A stretch of 64,000 nt of DNA, from the NCBI GenBank assembly GCA_010645155.1, contig JAAGOF010000117.1, positions 117,330-181,329 on the forward strand, in the 5' to 3' direction. Each line of letters opens with the position of its first letter. Position 1 is the first letter of the stretch. Made by a program: the position numbers and the translations under genes. This DNA comes from Tigriopus japonicus. Its lineage: Eukaryota; Arthropoda; Copepoda; Harpacticoida; Harpacticidae. Below, in pieces: positions 38,590 through 50,200 of this stretch. Below the pieces are notes generated by a model that did no database searches, was not told where the DNA came from, and saw only the letters and a program-made list of their open reading frames with translations.

Positions 38590-40305
38590 ATGGATAATCA
38601 AACACTCGTTGAGAGTAAATATTTCCAAAGCGATGAAAACTCGTCAATTTCGAATGGCGTTTTGAGGGCCAAAAAACTCGAGGATCTCCAACCCCCGCCA
38701 CAAACAGACTTAGTTCTATCGAATCATTCCTTCAGTTGTGGCGATATGACGGTGTCTTCGGCCTTGGAGATCGAGATTCAGATGCTCGAACCCATTTGGT
38801 TTGAGGCCTTGAGTCGGGAAAACAAGGGCGCCAATGATGAACAGATCCAGACTCTCATCAATCTCAAGCTCGAACAAGCCCGAGAACTCATTCCGTCACG
38901 TTGGATGGCTGAGAAGAAATTCAAAGCCAATTGCCAAATATTGGAACAAATCCATGACCGTCTCGCCCAAGTTCTGGCCACTCTCCAGGCCAAAGAGATC
39001 GATGATCCCTCGGTCAGAATCGAGGACTACCAAGCTCAAGGAGCCATCAGTGATTGGAACAAGACCCGTCAACCTGAGTTTGAGGCCATTTATCAAGAGG
39101 CTACTCGGGTGTGGTACAAGCCCGACACTGACCCTATCACCACAATCTTTATGTCTATGGTGAACAAGTTCTGTAATTTGATTGCCACTTATGAATATGA
39201 GAGTTCAATCCGCCCACCTTTGCGTGGTTGTTCAAGCAGCGCCCCCATATTGAGAGAAAAATGCCCAGTTTCTATGGAACAATTTGATGTGACAAACCGT
39301 ATTGATACCTTTGATGGTGACCTCAAACAGCCTGACGCCCGTGCCAAGTTTTCCCAATGGAAATTTCAATGGGAATCGTTGGTTCAAGAGATGGAAGCCC
39401 TGCCTGGATTCAACAAGTTTTTGCTTTTTGAGAAACTAAAGCATGTCTTGTCAAAATCTGCTTTAAAACTAGTGTCACGTTTGCCATCTACATCCCAAGG
39501 TTCTTATGATGCAGCCATGCAGGAACTTTCCATCAGGTATGGAGATCGATTGGCTGTGGCAATCTTCCACATCAAACGTGGTCTCATTCGAAGGAGTTCG
39601 TCTGCCAAACAACTAGCATTCGTCAAGGAGTGCTTCAATGAGCTCCAAAGTTTCAGAGGCGTGTTTGAATCGGAGGATGTGGACATGTACCATTTTGCTC
39701 TGAGTTGCACCTTTCTGAAATTCATGCCCAAGGAAATGGAGAACAAGTGGGATGAACACAAGATTCAACTGAAGAAGGACTACCAATTGAAATGTGAGAC
39801 TGCCAAGAAGAGCGGAATAACGCTTCCCAAGTGGAAATGTGGTATGGTCGATAATTATGAGCAATTCAATGCCTGGCTACGTCTACTAAGTGCTCAACTT
39901 AAGCAATCGACTTCCAAGATTGACCGACCCGTTAAAAGGCCCTATTCCGTGGCCTTCAATGAGACCAAACATCAAACCTCATCCAAGAAGGCTCCATTGA
40001 AAGAGGTAGATTGTCTTATCTGTGATCCCAAGTACCCGAATCACTACATAAGTCGATGTCGAAGAGGATTATCCATGACCTTAAAGCAATGGAAAACCGT
40101 ATGCAGAAAGCGGTTTGTTTGCTTCAAGTGTGGTACTCCTTTTCAGGAGAATCATCGTTGTGACGTGAAATGCCATCTTTGCTTTGGAAAGCGGGATGAA
40201 AACGATCATGTTGCTGTCATGTGTCCTCTGAACACGTTTAGAACTGCTCCATTGACCAAGGAACCAAAGCCTAACAAAACGTTTTTCAAGAGAGGATCTA
40301 AATAG
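38590..40305 (+). CDS. BEL/Pao-type Gag-like protein, intact, no pol
   Basis: An uninterrupted 571-residue frame. The ATG at 38590 is preferred because a strong acceptor (TTTTTTTTCAG) ends at 38570; it pairs with a consensus donor at 38333, implying a 238-base 5' UTR intron. Residues about 236-320 (IDTFDGDLKQPDARAKFSQW to LSIRYGD) match the DUF1759-type Gag core of BEL/Pao elements. Residues about 473-560 carry cysteine/histidine clusters (CLIC, HYISRC, CFKCGTPF, CHLCFGKR). No protease, reverse transcriptase or BEL integrase follows; the next frame on this strand is an unrelated gypsy-like integrase. It may be a remnant of a retrotransposon or a retained (domesticated) gag gene. Confidence 0.8.
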   Translation: MDNQTLVESKYFQSDENSSISNGVLRAKKLEDLQPPPQTDLVLSNHSFSCGDMTVSSALEIEIQMLEPIWFEALSRENKGANDEQIQTLINLKLEQARELIPSRWMAEKKFKANCQILEQIHDRLAQVLATLQAKEIDDPSVRIEDYQAQGAISDWNKTRQPEFEAIYQEATRVWYKPDTDPITTIFMSMVNKFCNLIATYEYESSIRPPLRGCSSSAPILREKCPVSMEQFDVTNRIDTFDGDLKQPDARAKFSQWKFQWESLVQEMEALPGFNKFLLFEKLKHVLSKSALKLVSRLPSTSQGSYDAAMQELSIRYGDRLAVAIFHIKRGLIRRSSSAKQLAFVKECFNELQSFRGVFESEDVDMYHFALSCTFLKFMPKEMENKWDEHKIQLKKDYQLKCETAKKSGITLPKWKCGMVDNYEQFNAWLRLLSAQLKQSTSKIDRPVKRPYSVAFNETKHQTSSKKAPLKEVDCLICDPKYPNHYISRCRRGLSMTLKQWKTVCRKRFVCFKCGTPFQENHRCDVKCHLCFGKRDENDHVAVMCPLNTFRTAPLTKEPKPNKTFFKRGSK

Positions 40306-40364
40306 TAGGGAAAATGAGAATCTCAAAAGCGACCCGATAAATTGTACACAAATGGATTCGTGTA

Positions 40365-40370
40365 AATAAA
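40365..40370 (+). promoter_or_regulatory. polyadenylation signal after the gag-like ORF
   Basis: AATAAA lies 60 bases after the stop codon of the gag-like frame, consistent with an independent transcript ending here. Confidence 0.45.
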
Positions 40371-40634
40371 TTGCAAGTGACAAATCGTATTAGATTTAGT
40401 CATATTTCGTCACAATCCCGATTAGTGATCTTTAGCAATCTCAAATGGAAATGTCCTTACTTGAATGGGGTCATGATAAGAAATCCGGAATTTTGAAACG
40501 TGTTTCAGTTTACTTCTATCCTTACACCTTACTCAGCTTAATTATTTGGGTAAGATTTGGGAAATTAGGGCTAAACAGGTCTCAAAAAAGTCTGGAATGG
40601 TATCTTATGCATGTGTATTTCGTGTATTACGTGG

Positions 40635-41214
40635 GGTATCCAGACTACAGGTAGACTGGGCCTGTAACTCGTTAACAAGTGCTATTTTTAGCTGCTTGAT
40701 TAACAATCAAAATAAAGATATGTCTCTTTTGAGGAGATGATATTATACATGATTTGTTGTCAGGTAATCTAGTTCATAGTGATGATTTATTTAGAAAAGG
40801 TATGTTGGGCGACCCCTGCACGTTTTTGAACATCGATATCAAGAGCAAGAAACACGTTAAAATTCATTATGCTGGAAAGTAAAAACGTTTTTCAAACACC
40901 CATACCAATATTGAACGAATATTTGAGGCAAAAAGGTGGTAACTTTTGATGTGAAACTTGGTCTTGGCTTTACAGTGTACTTGATTTTTGACTTGTTGCT
41001 CGCTTTTGAGGCTTATTTTCTATGTATACAGGGGTCACCCAACATTCCTTGTCTAATTAAATCATAAGTTCGAACATGATTGCCTTACAACAAATCATGT
41101 AAAATAACATCTGCTCATAAGAGATAAATCCGGATTTCAATTCCTTATTAAGCATCTAAAAATCGCATTTGCTGACGAGTTATAGGCCCAGTCTACCTCT
41201 AGTCTGGATACCTC
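40635..41214. repeat. foldback element with about 56-bp arms
   Basis: The arms 40635-40692 and 41157-41212 are reverse complements (GGTATCCAGACTA, GGTAGACTGGGCCT, TAACTCGT). The spacer is about 465 bases with no coding frame. It lies between the gag-like ORF and the integrase fragment. Confidence 0.75.
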
Positions 41215-41412
41215 TCGTACTAAAACATGACGCTACGCGTGTTTCGCTATTCGTTATTGAACTTGCACGCCATCTAATACTATTCATGTGTGTGCTTATG
41301 AAAAAGACATTACAGTCGATTGTTGCGTTGCGTATTGTTCAAATCTGTTTCTTTCCGCGCTTTTTGTAGGTATTCGCTCCATTCACATCAGCTAGCCTTC
41401 TAGCTGGGCCTG

Positions 41413-41901
41413 ATGAATGAGATCGCACAGAGAGTTGCATCTTGCAAAATTTGTGCGGAAATGAGACCGTCAATTGGCCATGGAGCAATTATCAGTGCAG
41501 TGCATGTAGCCACTGAGGCCATGGAGGAAGTGTCTGTTGATTTATTTGACTTGGAGGGCATGTCACTTCTCCTGATGGTTGATCGCTTGAGCGGATTCCC
41601 CTTTGTTACTGGTCTCATCTCAACCACCACAAGGGCGGTTTGCGTACAACTTCTGTTTTGGTTTTGTGATGTGGGAATGCCAAAGCGGGTGAAAACGGAT
41701 AATGGAACGCAATTTCGGGGCCCATTTGGAGAGTTTTGCAAACAATATGATATCGTACACGAAACTTCCTCACCACACAATCCAAGAAGCAATGGTCAAG
41801 CTGAGGTTGGTGTTAAGGCCGTCAAGACTCTCTTGAAAAATGTTAGTGACTCCATTAATGATGCCACATTTCATCAGGCAATTTTGATTGATTTTGAATG
41901 A
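41413..41901 (+). pseudogene. Ty3/gypsy-type integrase fragment
   Basis: The frame encodes CKICAEM, SVDLFDLEG, DRLSGFPFV, VKTDNGTQF and SNGQAEVGVKAVK. These cover the end of the zinc-binding module and the D, D and E positions of a retroviral-type integrase core. It stops soon after the core (stop after residue 162), and no upstream reverse transcriptase is present. It is not part of the BEL gag to its left by family, nor of the minus-strand gypsy element to its right. Confidence 0.8.
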
Positions 41902-42251
41902 TTTTTAGAATGATATTCAGGATTGCACAGGATCAACGAGGAAATGACCAATCCACCACAATGACATTATCTCAGATGTACCAAACTGATCCAAATTAAT
42001 CACCAATAGAGACGGGATGTAAAAGTCACTTTCACAAACTTAATTAAAATCAAGTCAAGATTTTGGCCGAGGATCAGTTACACTTACTGTTACAGTACAG
42101 TTACACTACTGTTACACTAAAAGGTAATAATTAGGGCTGAATATTTTAGGTTAACTTTTTGGGCAAATTATGACATAATTAGGTTGCCAAAAATTACGTT
42201 TTAGGTTTTTTTTAGGTTGTATAGATAACACCTTTTCAGAGGCTATTCAGA
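41902..42251. other. short unclassified stretch before the gap
   Basis: It contains repeated TTAGGTT/TTACAGT strings around 42070-42230. No gene is supported. Confidence 0.35.
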
Positions 42252-42439
42252 NNNNNNNNNNNNNNNNNNNNNNNNNNNNNNNNNNNNNNNNNNNNNNNNN
42301 NNNNNNNNNNNNNNNNNNNNNNNNNNNNNNNNNNNNNNNNNNNNNNNNNNNNNNNNNNNNNNNNNNNNNNNNNNNNNNNNNNNNNNNNNNNNNNNNNNNN
42401 NNNNNNNNNNNNNNNNNNNNNNNNNNNNNNNNNNNNNNN
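42252..42439. other. assembly gap (188 N)
   Basis: A run of N inside the 3' part of the minus-strand gypsy element. The missing 3' end of pol and the 3' LTR would be expected here or lost. Confidence 0.99.
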
Positions 42440-42942
42440 AACCCTTTACGGTCCCAGGATCCGTTGGCATGGTGTTGAATACGAACGTGATCACCAGGAG
42501 AGAGAATTAAGAGTTCCTTAGCGTGTTCATTGTATCGTTCCGCTTGAGCATAGATGAATTTCTTTCGAGATTTCAATGCCGTAGAAAAGTCAGTCGGAGA
42601 TAATCGAGAGTAATTCGTTGGGTGAGAAGGAAGTTGAGTCCCAACTCGTCGACCATAGAGCCATTGAGATGGCGATAAACTATCCTGAATCCTGGGCGAG
42701 TTTCTGAACTCCAGAAGAGCCATGTTGAACTGGTTTTGGTCCAATCGGCCATTGTTCCAGAATTTCTTTACAATATTCTTGATAATTCCGACCGTACGTT
42801 CCACATATCCATTGCTGAAAGGGAAATGAGCTGAGGAAATAACAGGATCGATTCCCAATTCCTTGCAGAATTCCTTGAATTCACACGAATCAAATATCTT
42901 AGCGCCATCGGTCCTGATCTTGACCGGGATTCCATGATCCAC
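42440..42942 (-). pseudogene. gypsy integrase core and C-terminal part
   Basis: It contains VKIRTDGAKIFDSCEFKEFC and YVERTVGIIKNIV, the second D and the E of the integrase catalytic triad, then the SPSQWLYGRR motif and a C-terminal SPGDHVRIQ segment. It runs into the gap. It is out of frame with the preceding integrase part. Confidence 0.85.
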
Positions 42943-43028
42943 AATGACCTCACGGAAATCCTTGATTATCGTTTGTGACGTTGGATATTTCTGATGTTGG
43001 AAGACAATCGGCCAGGCACTGAATCGAT

Positions 43029-44282
43029 CTAGAGGAATGGTCCATTTAGCCCGCTAAATCGATCCACAATGAGATGGAAGAATATTCCAGCATATTCAAA
43101 GAGATCTGATGTGATTGATTCAAATGGTCGGGACGCCTCAGTGATACCTTCTTTGAGTGGCTCCTGTTGTTGGCTACCTCGATGAGTTTGACAGAAATCA
43201 CTTGATTCAACCAACTGTGCAATGTCGTTGTTGATGCCAAACCAATAGAAAAGATTCCTGGCCATTGCCTGAGTTTTAGTAATGCCTTGATGAGGTAAAT
43301 GAAGTCGTTGAAGGATCAAAGACCTCGAAGATGCTGGAGGCAAAATACGATGGCCATCGAGAACAATAAGCCCATCATCTGCAACAGATAATTTACTCCA
43401 CAATTTGAGGTACTTTCGGAGATGATGATTTACTGGAAGTTTTTGGACTTGTTTAGAACACATAGTAGCTATCGCCTTGATTAGTTCCTGGTATTCCTCA
43501 TCCTCTTCCGCAGCAAAGCGAAGAAGATCGAGATATGGATCGGACAGAGTCGTAACTATATTGGAACATAGGACATGGTTGAAATCTTCACCGGACTCGG
43601 AGATTGGATCTGGATCTTGACCAGGAGATCGGCTTAACGCATCCGCAATTAAGTGTTGCTTTCCGGAAATCCATTCAACGCTAAAATTGTAACCAATGAG
43701 TTTTTCAACAATACGTTGCATTCTTGGATTTTCGATGCTTGCGAGATTGTACCCATTCATAATTGATTGAAGTGGCTTGTGGTCGCTAATTACGATGAAA
43801 TGAGGGAGTCCTCGAAGATATACATCACATTGCTTGATACCATATTGAATAGCGAGAGCCTCAATTTCGCCCACCGAGTATCGAGATTCGGTTTCTGATA
43901 AAAATCGACTTTTGGCTTGAACCAGTCTCCATTGATCAATTCCATTGGAACCATGATTTTGAAGGAAAGCAAAACCAATACCGTTGAGTTTTGAGGCATC
44001 AGTCACCAGTCGTGTTGGGAGAGACATGTTGAAGTGAGCCAAAACAGGTGGAAACGACAAAGTGGCTTTGACTTGATCAAAAGCCTTTTGAAGTTCATTC
44101 GTCCATACCCATGAATTTTTTGGACGAAAGGAGTTGACGAAGGGTCTCGAGTTGACCTGAGAGGTCAGGAAGAAAAGATCCCAGTTGATTAGCCAGTCCG
44201 AAGAAACTACGGAGATCCGTAATATTGGCAGGAATAGGAAAGTCTTTGATGCCCTGAACCTTTGAAGGATCAGCGGAAACAC
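43029..44282 (-). pseudogene. gypsy RNase H and integrase N-terminus
   Basis: It contains LVTDASKLNGIGFAFLQ, SRYSVGEIEALAIQYGIKQC, ISDHKPLQSIM and HLIADALSRSP (RNase H), then LHLPHQGITKTQAMARN (zinc-binding module) and ITSDLFEYAG with the first catalytic D. It overlaps the RT frame by about 190 bases in another frame. It ends at a stop created near a repeated GATCGATT about 37 bases apart (43020-43060), which looks like a small duplication that broke the frame. Confidence 0.87.
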
Positions 44283-45870
44283 CGTCTTGACTGATAATCA
44301 TGCCCACAAATGATACCTTCTTGCCAATTTTGAACTTTGCCGGAGCTAGAGTTATTTGATGATCTTGACATATTTTGAGTAGAGTTTCCAAAGTATCTTG
44401 AAGTTCGGAATAGGTTTTGGCAAAGATCAGGATATCGTCCACATCCTTAATCTTGTTGGGAATTTTCTCGAGAATTCTATCTCCTCGCGCGCAAAACTCA
44501 TCTCCTGAACTCGAGAGACCCATTGGCGCACGAGTAAAGCAATACGTTCCCCAACGAGTAATGAAGCTCGTTGCCAATTGACTTTCTTCATCCAAAGGTA
44601 CTTGGAAGTATCCTTTGGTGCAATCAAGATTTGCAAACCATATTGAGTCATGAGGAATCGATGTCTTCACGTCCTTTACAGATGGGAAGAGATGAATTTG
44701 CCTTTTGACGAAGCGATTGAGTTCACGAAAATCAATAACAAATCGCGCCGATCCATTCCGTTTGGGTACGATCAGAGAGGGCGAGACGAAGTCTGGAGAT
44801 TTCTTCAACTTCTGAGAGAGTTCAGCGGAGGAACGGACGATTTTCGTATCGATCATATAGTCCAGTTCTTGCTTGGCTGGATCGCGATAAGCGTATGGAA
44901 CATCACGTGGAACCATGCAAATTCGAGGTTTGTTTTCCGGAGTGATAGGTAAGATATCAATATGCATTGGAGTTCCTTTCATGGCTTGGAGTTGAGTTGA
45001 CGAATCAAAGACAGATGCATACTTCTCAAGGAGTGCAGCCTTAAATTGTTCAATTTCTGAATCGGAAGGATCCGTGTTCAGTTCTTGTGAAGCTACAATC
45101 TTGTCTATGAAGATATTTGAGAATGCTCTAGTCAAAGGCTTAGGAAAGTCTTTGTGGATGATATTGAAATCAATCATAGCTTGCCATGAGAGAAAGAACG
45201 TTGAAATATCGGGAAAAACATATGCTCTGAGATCGAGTTCCCGATCGTAGTAACGAACTTTAAGAGAGGACATTCCAAAACATCTGATTTGTGATCCATT
45301 AGCAGCTACGATTTTTGCTCTTAGTGTCGAGTCAATATGAATATTATGCTCCTTGACCAATGCATGAGGAAAGAGACAGCCATTCGCACCAGTATCACAA
45401 AGAACATCAATAGGAATTGAGCGGTCATGAAGAATAATTGTCATCTCTGCTGTAGGAGTTGGTTTACGAATGTGAGACGAAGCACACCTTATGGTTATGG
45501 TGTTGGTGTTGATACGCTGTTCCTTAGAATTTTCTTGATCATCAGACTTTTTCGACTTGAGACATGCTTTATCAAAGTGGCCTTTGATACCACACTTGCG
45601 GCAAAATGCATCTCGCGCCGGACATTGTTGTCTTTGGTGAGACGAACCTCCAAAATATGGACAGTGTTTCGACTTGAACGCAGCCTCTGTACAGGATTTG
45701 GGCTGAGCTAATTTGCTTGTGTGTTTTGCCTTTTTGGCTTTCTTGTAAGCAGATGTATGATGGATCTGTTGCACTGAAAAAGTCGTTTTCACCATTTCTA
45801 ATTGATTGGCTTCAGAAGATTCCCAAGAAAGGCACTTATCCTTGATCGATTTGAAATCGGTCACCGACAT
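44095..45870 (-). pseudogene. gypsy nucleocapsid, protease and reverse transcriptase
   Basis: A 591-codon frame: zinc knuckle CRKCGIKGHFDKAC (about residue 90), protease active site DTGA (159), reverse transcriptase with VIDFRELN, FANLDCTKGYFQ (D416) and DVDDILIF (477-480). The usual Y/F-x-D-D box reads V-D-D here. The enzyme would copy RNA into DNA in the particle; this copy is separated from the rest of gag by a frameshift near 45949. Confidence 0.9.
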
Positions 45871-45937
45871 CTTGAGTAATTCACGTTGAAGATCTTCTTG
45901 TATGACCGTCGCGACAAGATGACTTGCCAGAACATCT

Positions 45938-46702
45938 TCATAAAGGAAGTTTGTCCAATTGAGCGTTGTCTCCGATTAACCTTAGTCTGACGAGATATTT
46001 GGAGATGGACTCGCCAGGCTTTTGACGGGCTTGATGAAAATGAAGGCGTCTAATCATAACATTTGTGGTATCCGTGAAGTGCCTCTTGAGAAGATTCAAA
46101 ACTTCAGGAACAGTATCGGATTCTTGGACTTCTAATAAAAGATTGAGAGTATCTCTCATTTCATTTGAGAGGCATGATCGTAAATGAGCACGTTGATGAC
46201 GGAGAGTCATGGATGACATACGGTTCTCGTCGTAGTAGTCCTCGAATTGTTCACGCCAATTTCTAAACGTTGTGAGAGATGAATCCACTGCGAGGCATGG
46301 AGGTTTTAATGAGGTTTGAAGTTTGTGGGAGTTTACTGAGGTAGATGAAATGCTTGTGCTCAGGATAGATGGTGAATTTTGTCTAATAGCGACGCGTAAT
46401 TTGTGAAAGAAAGGTTCGACCTTCTCCCTTAAGCTACATAGATCCACAAATGAGGGTTCAGTTAGGGATTTTTCCGGACTAATATTTAACTAATCATGAA
46501 GTTTGACCACATTTCTTTCGAGTTTTTCCAAAGCAATCCGGACATCTTCCATTACAACTTCAGCCAGATGGATCCGATCAGAATTTCTTTCTCGAGTGGA
46601 GTCTGAGATTGCTTGAACATCGGGGATAAACTTCGATATCAGTCTGTCCACGTTGGATATGGATTGAACCACCAATAGTTGTGCAGATACCGTCTGCGCC
46701 AT
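45938..46702 (-). pseudogene. gypsy gag with in-frame stop
   Basis: The frame starts at ATG 46702 (MAQTVSAQLLV) and is interrupted by TAG at 46492-46490. It continues in the same frame with NISPEKSLTEPSFVDLCSLR then DSSLTTFRNWREQFEDYYDE, a capsid-type Gag motif. It ends at a frameshift (CCTTTATGA); shifting by one base joins it to the zinc-knuckle frame. Confidence 0.83.
46690..46701 (-). other. candidate primer binding site overlapping the gag ATG
   Basis: The minus strand reads TGGCGCAGACGG, resembling the serine-tRNA-type primer site (TGGCGCAG...) used by 17.6/297-like gypsy elements. It begins one base inside the gag ATG. Confidence 0.5.
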
Positions 46703-46905
46703 GTGAAATGAGTGTTGGGAGTATCCACCAAGATATTCAAACGAGTAGAACTTATATATTTGAGAAATAAAATATTGGTATAGAACGATCGAGAATCAAG
46801 AGAAAGAACTGAGAGCGAGAGACTAATTATCAAAGTACGATGTGGAAACCTGTAGGGAAGATCGAGCTCAAATACACAAAACCTTGATCATACTACACAC
46901 ATCAT
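46703..46905 (-). repeat. candidate 5' LTR of the gypsy element
   Basis: On the minus strand the segment ends TTTCACA directly before the primer-site candidate, and carries TATATAAG (46751-46758) about 50 bases upstream. The start is uncertain (a TGTGTGTAGTATG near 46905). No second LTR is available for comparison. Confidence 0.4.
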
Positions 46906-47234
46906 AACTAAAATGGCAATTTCTCTAATATTCCATCGGGGAAAGATTTTAATTTTTGCTTTTTCGTCTTTCCAAGACTTGGTGTGGTACCACTGAAAGT
47001 GGAATGCCATCGAAATTAAACATTTCTGGAAATAACTACCTGTGACATGTTCATATGTAAGACCCAAATATTTGAAAAGATTTAAGCTCATATGTTCAGA
47101 ATGCACCAAGGTGTGCTAGAAGCATTGACTTCAAGTCAACTTCAAGTAAGTCATCTTTCTATTTAGCCTCAACATGAGGTTTGATCGACGAGAAGCATGA
47201 CTGGAAGCATGGGAAGAGGGAAGTTCTCCAGAGT

Positions 47235-50200
47235 CGTTGAAGCTAGATACCCTGAGATAGATATTGACCGTCGTAGGCTAACACAAGGTGCCAATGATTC
47301 ACGCTGGTGATTGGTCAAGAGCATTCAGTTGAGCATTCAGCTAATTCTGACGAAGTTCAACAACAAACCAGAGTACTTCTCCTTTGTTGATTTTGTAGTG
47401 ATCTGACTTGGTGCTGGGGTTGCCAATTTACTTAAGTGAAATCATATTCCCCACTGTCTACCAGCCTTCATAAACAGGTTTTTCTTTAAGAAGCGCCAAA
47501 AGGCAAGGCATCCCTGACTTTTGTGACTTCTGAGCAGGGTTGCAAATTAAACTCAAATTCGTGTTTGCTCATATACAAGAGCAAAGCACCCATTCTCTAA
47601 GAGGTAACCCTACCCATGGATATACTTACAGAAGAGGATGCGAAGACAGCTGTTTGTTGTTGTTTTTGAGAGCCCAATGAGGCCCTCTGGAGTGAACGAT
47701 AGGGAAGTGTTATGGACTCAATATTCAATATTTTATACTAAATCAGTGAACAAATTGTCTAGACATCATTCTAGTTTGTGTTTCTGTCTCTTAGAGATAA
47801 TTAAATGCAACCCACTCTTGGGTAAATCACGTTCACCACTCATTATCAACCCTATTCAACTTATCCTGAAATACCAATGGTTTCAGATTATAAGTACCAA
47901 ACAACACCATCAAAGCGAAGAATACAGTGCTCCATGAGAGTGATCTGTTCTTCACTGCATTCTGCATGAATAATCAGTGTGAGGGAATCATCAACAACTC
48001 AACTATTAGTTGACAAAAAATTTGTTTAATCTCGTGCTTCCTCTCGGTTTGGCTGATCAAAATGTTGATATTTGGCATCTAATGGATTTCAAGGATTTCA
48101 GACGATAAAATGCTGACTAAAAATGATGTTTTTATGGGGAAGAGTGTGGATACTGTGGCTGTGAGTTTCATTGTTAATAACATGGCCACAGTTTTCTAAA
48201 AAGACGCCCAATCTTCATGAAACTTGATCGAAGTATAACTGAACTCGTTGTCTGAAGTTGGTATTATTATATTTAAGTTACATATGCATTTATTCGAGAT
48301 CCATTCTCCATTTTGTGCGAGATATTGGTCTGAAGGAGCTCAGTTTTGACTAATTCCCGAGAACAGAAAGCAGCATTATAAAAATGAATGGTAGGAAAAG
48401 GAGCGCTATCTAATGCTGCAACAATAGGGCTTCGAGATTAACTCCCAACACATGCGAGGGTCCACCTACCGTTTCTTCGGGCGAAACCGGTCATTTGGCC
48501 AGGGTGAAAGGAGAATCTTCCTGACAGAATATTTTTGAAGCCGATCGCAATGTTGTTCAAGTTAAGACACATAAACGTTCAAATGATTAAATTGAGGCAT
48601 TTCTTTATTTTGAAGAATTCTTTCACATTCTATTCTTTGATTCTAACTTCATTTTAATATTTGTCCTTGCTCTACTGCCAACATAGCCTTACATCTGCTT
48701 TGACAGATGAGGCCACTCATCTAACGGCCGACAGACATTACATTTCTTTTTCACCTGACCAATGCAACAGACACTCAGTGATTAAGAGGACGAGCATGTA
48801 CGGAACTTTGTGTCAGCTTTTCAAGTGAGAGGAGGCAGTAAGAAATGTGATAGCTGATGCCACGGATCATGCTGAGGCTATCAGGCAAGACCTGATGTTC
48901 GATCAAGCTGGCCGATTTCCTTGGGAGGCCGCTTAGGCCAATGTTTTGATAAAACGTGCAAACACCGTCCGACCCGGCCCGCCACCAAGGGTTCTCAACT
49001 GACTAATTCCACAGGCCGGACAAGCCAATCAGCTTCAGGCGCTTTCCCAAGGTTTCCGTCCGTTTTGAAAGAGACGTTCATTTTCCTTCTTAACAAGTGT
49101 GACCAGCAAACAGTGTCCAAACCAAACCAACTTTTGTGGCTTGATCTTGGAATGAAACAGGCATGTAATGAATGCATTTTCATCAAAAAGTCGAAAAAAG
49201 CTTAAATAGTTTTGATGCTTTGTTGTAGAATCTAATGTAATGTATCTTATCTTTAGTGTAAATAACATAGCGGAAAACGAAAATTAAAAACAATCACACA
49301 GAACCTCTCTTCATTTAGAAATATTAACCACACAAGTGTTATTGTAATATTTTCAAAAGTGCTAATAGAAGAAAAATTGTCACTAAAATGTTGTAATAAC
49401 ATAATGATGCATTGTTTTTCAATATAGTTTAAAAGCACAAGTCTTCAGAACAAAAACAGAGGCTAAACACTCTTGTAATGACCAAAGAAAGGCTAAATAC
49501 GCCTAATCAAAATTTAAAATAACTGAATAATAATTTTTGAAAGCTTAAAGCCCCTCCCGAGAAAAAATAGCCTATTTGGTTTCTCAGAGCTAAGCTTCGT
49601 CACCATGTCGCTTTTGTGTTGGTGTGGGCACCGTGGGCACGTCTTGTGGACGGTGCGGGCATTTTCCCTCCAGCCGAACCGCTGCTCTTTTGCATGAAAG
49701 GAAAAAGAGAATGTCTACGGTGGACTGCACAGTCTGCACCCAAGGTAGACAGTAAAGACTTGGAAATGCTTAAACCTTGGTTTTTGAAGGAATTTAGAGC
49801 ATTTCTTTTGAAGAGAGATGACTTCTACAGATGTGAAAGTAACATTTGGATTTCAAAAAAGCCAACCTAAATTTAATAAAATTTGTCGTAAAACGAGCCC
49901 ACTTGAATGTACTAATAGAGCAAAGCCTCGAAGGATTTAGCCCGGAAAAAAGTGCAGGTCTACCACCAGAGGCCACCACTTTCAATTTTGGTACTGCCCA
50001 TATTCTGAAGCGATGTTTGCTATCAAACACCTATTTCTATCGTTTTTTGGCAATTTCGTTCAAATTCACTGCAGAGCCGCACTGTTTTAAGGGCCTCATT
50101 GGGCTACGCGTCAGCTGAAGTTCGCGTCCTGTGGTGAGAGGTTCCTGCCCTACCTTGCCACCTCCCGTGAAAAAACTTGCGCAAGCCGAGATTTCACATC

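Larger units (their letters stand above)
42440..46702 (-). mobile_element. Ty3/gypsy LTR retrotransposon, internal region, damaged
   Basis: Reading right to left: gag (46702 downwards), nucleocapsid zinc knuckle, protease, reverse transcriptase, RNase H and integrase, the standard Ty3/gypsy order. Frame breaks in gag and integrase and the gap at the 3' end make it inactive. Its candidate 5' LTR lies at 46703-46905; no 3' LTR is visible. Confidence 0.9.

Noticed and set aside
39504..40383. Minus-strand open frames under the gag-like ORF
   Set aside because: Antisense shadows of a long, family-matching plus-strand frame.
42243..42494. Open frames spanning the N run
   Set aside because: They are open only because N codons cannot be stops; only the part beyond the gap is supported as integrase.
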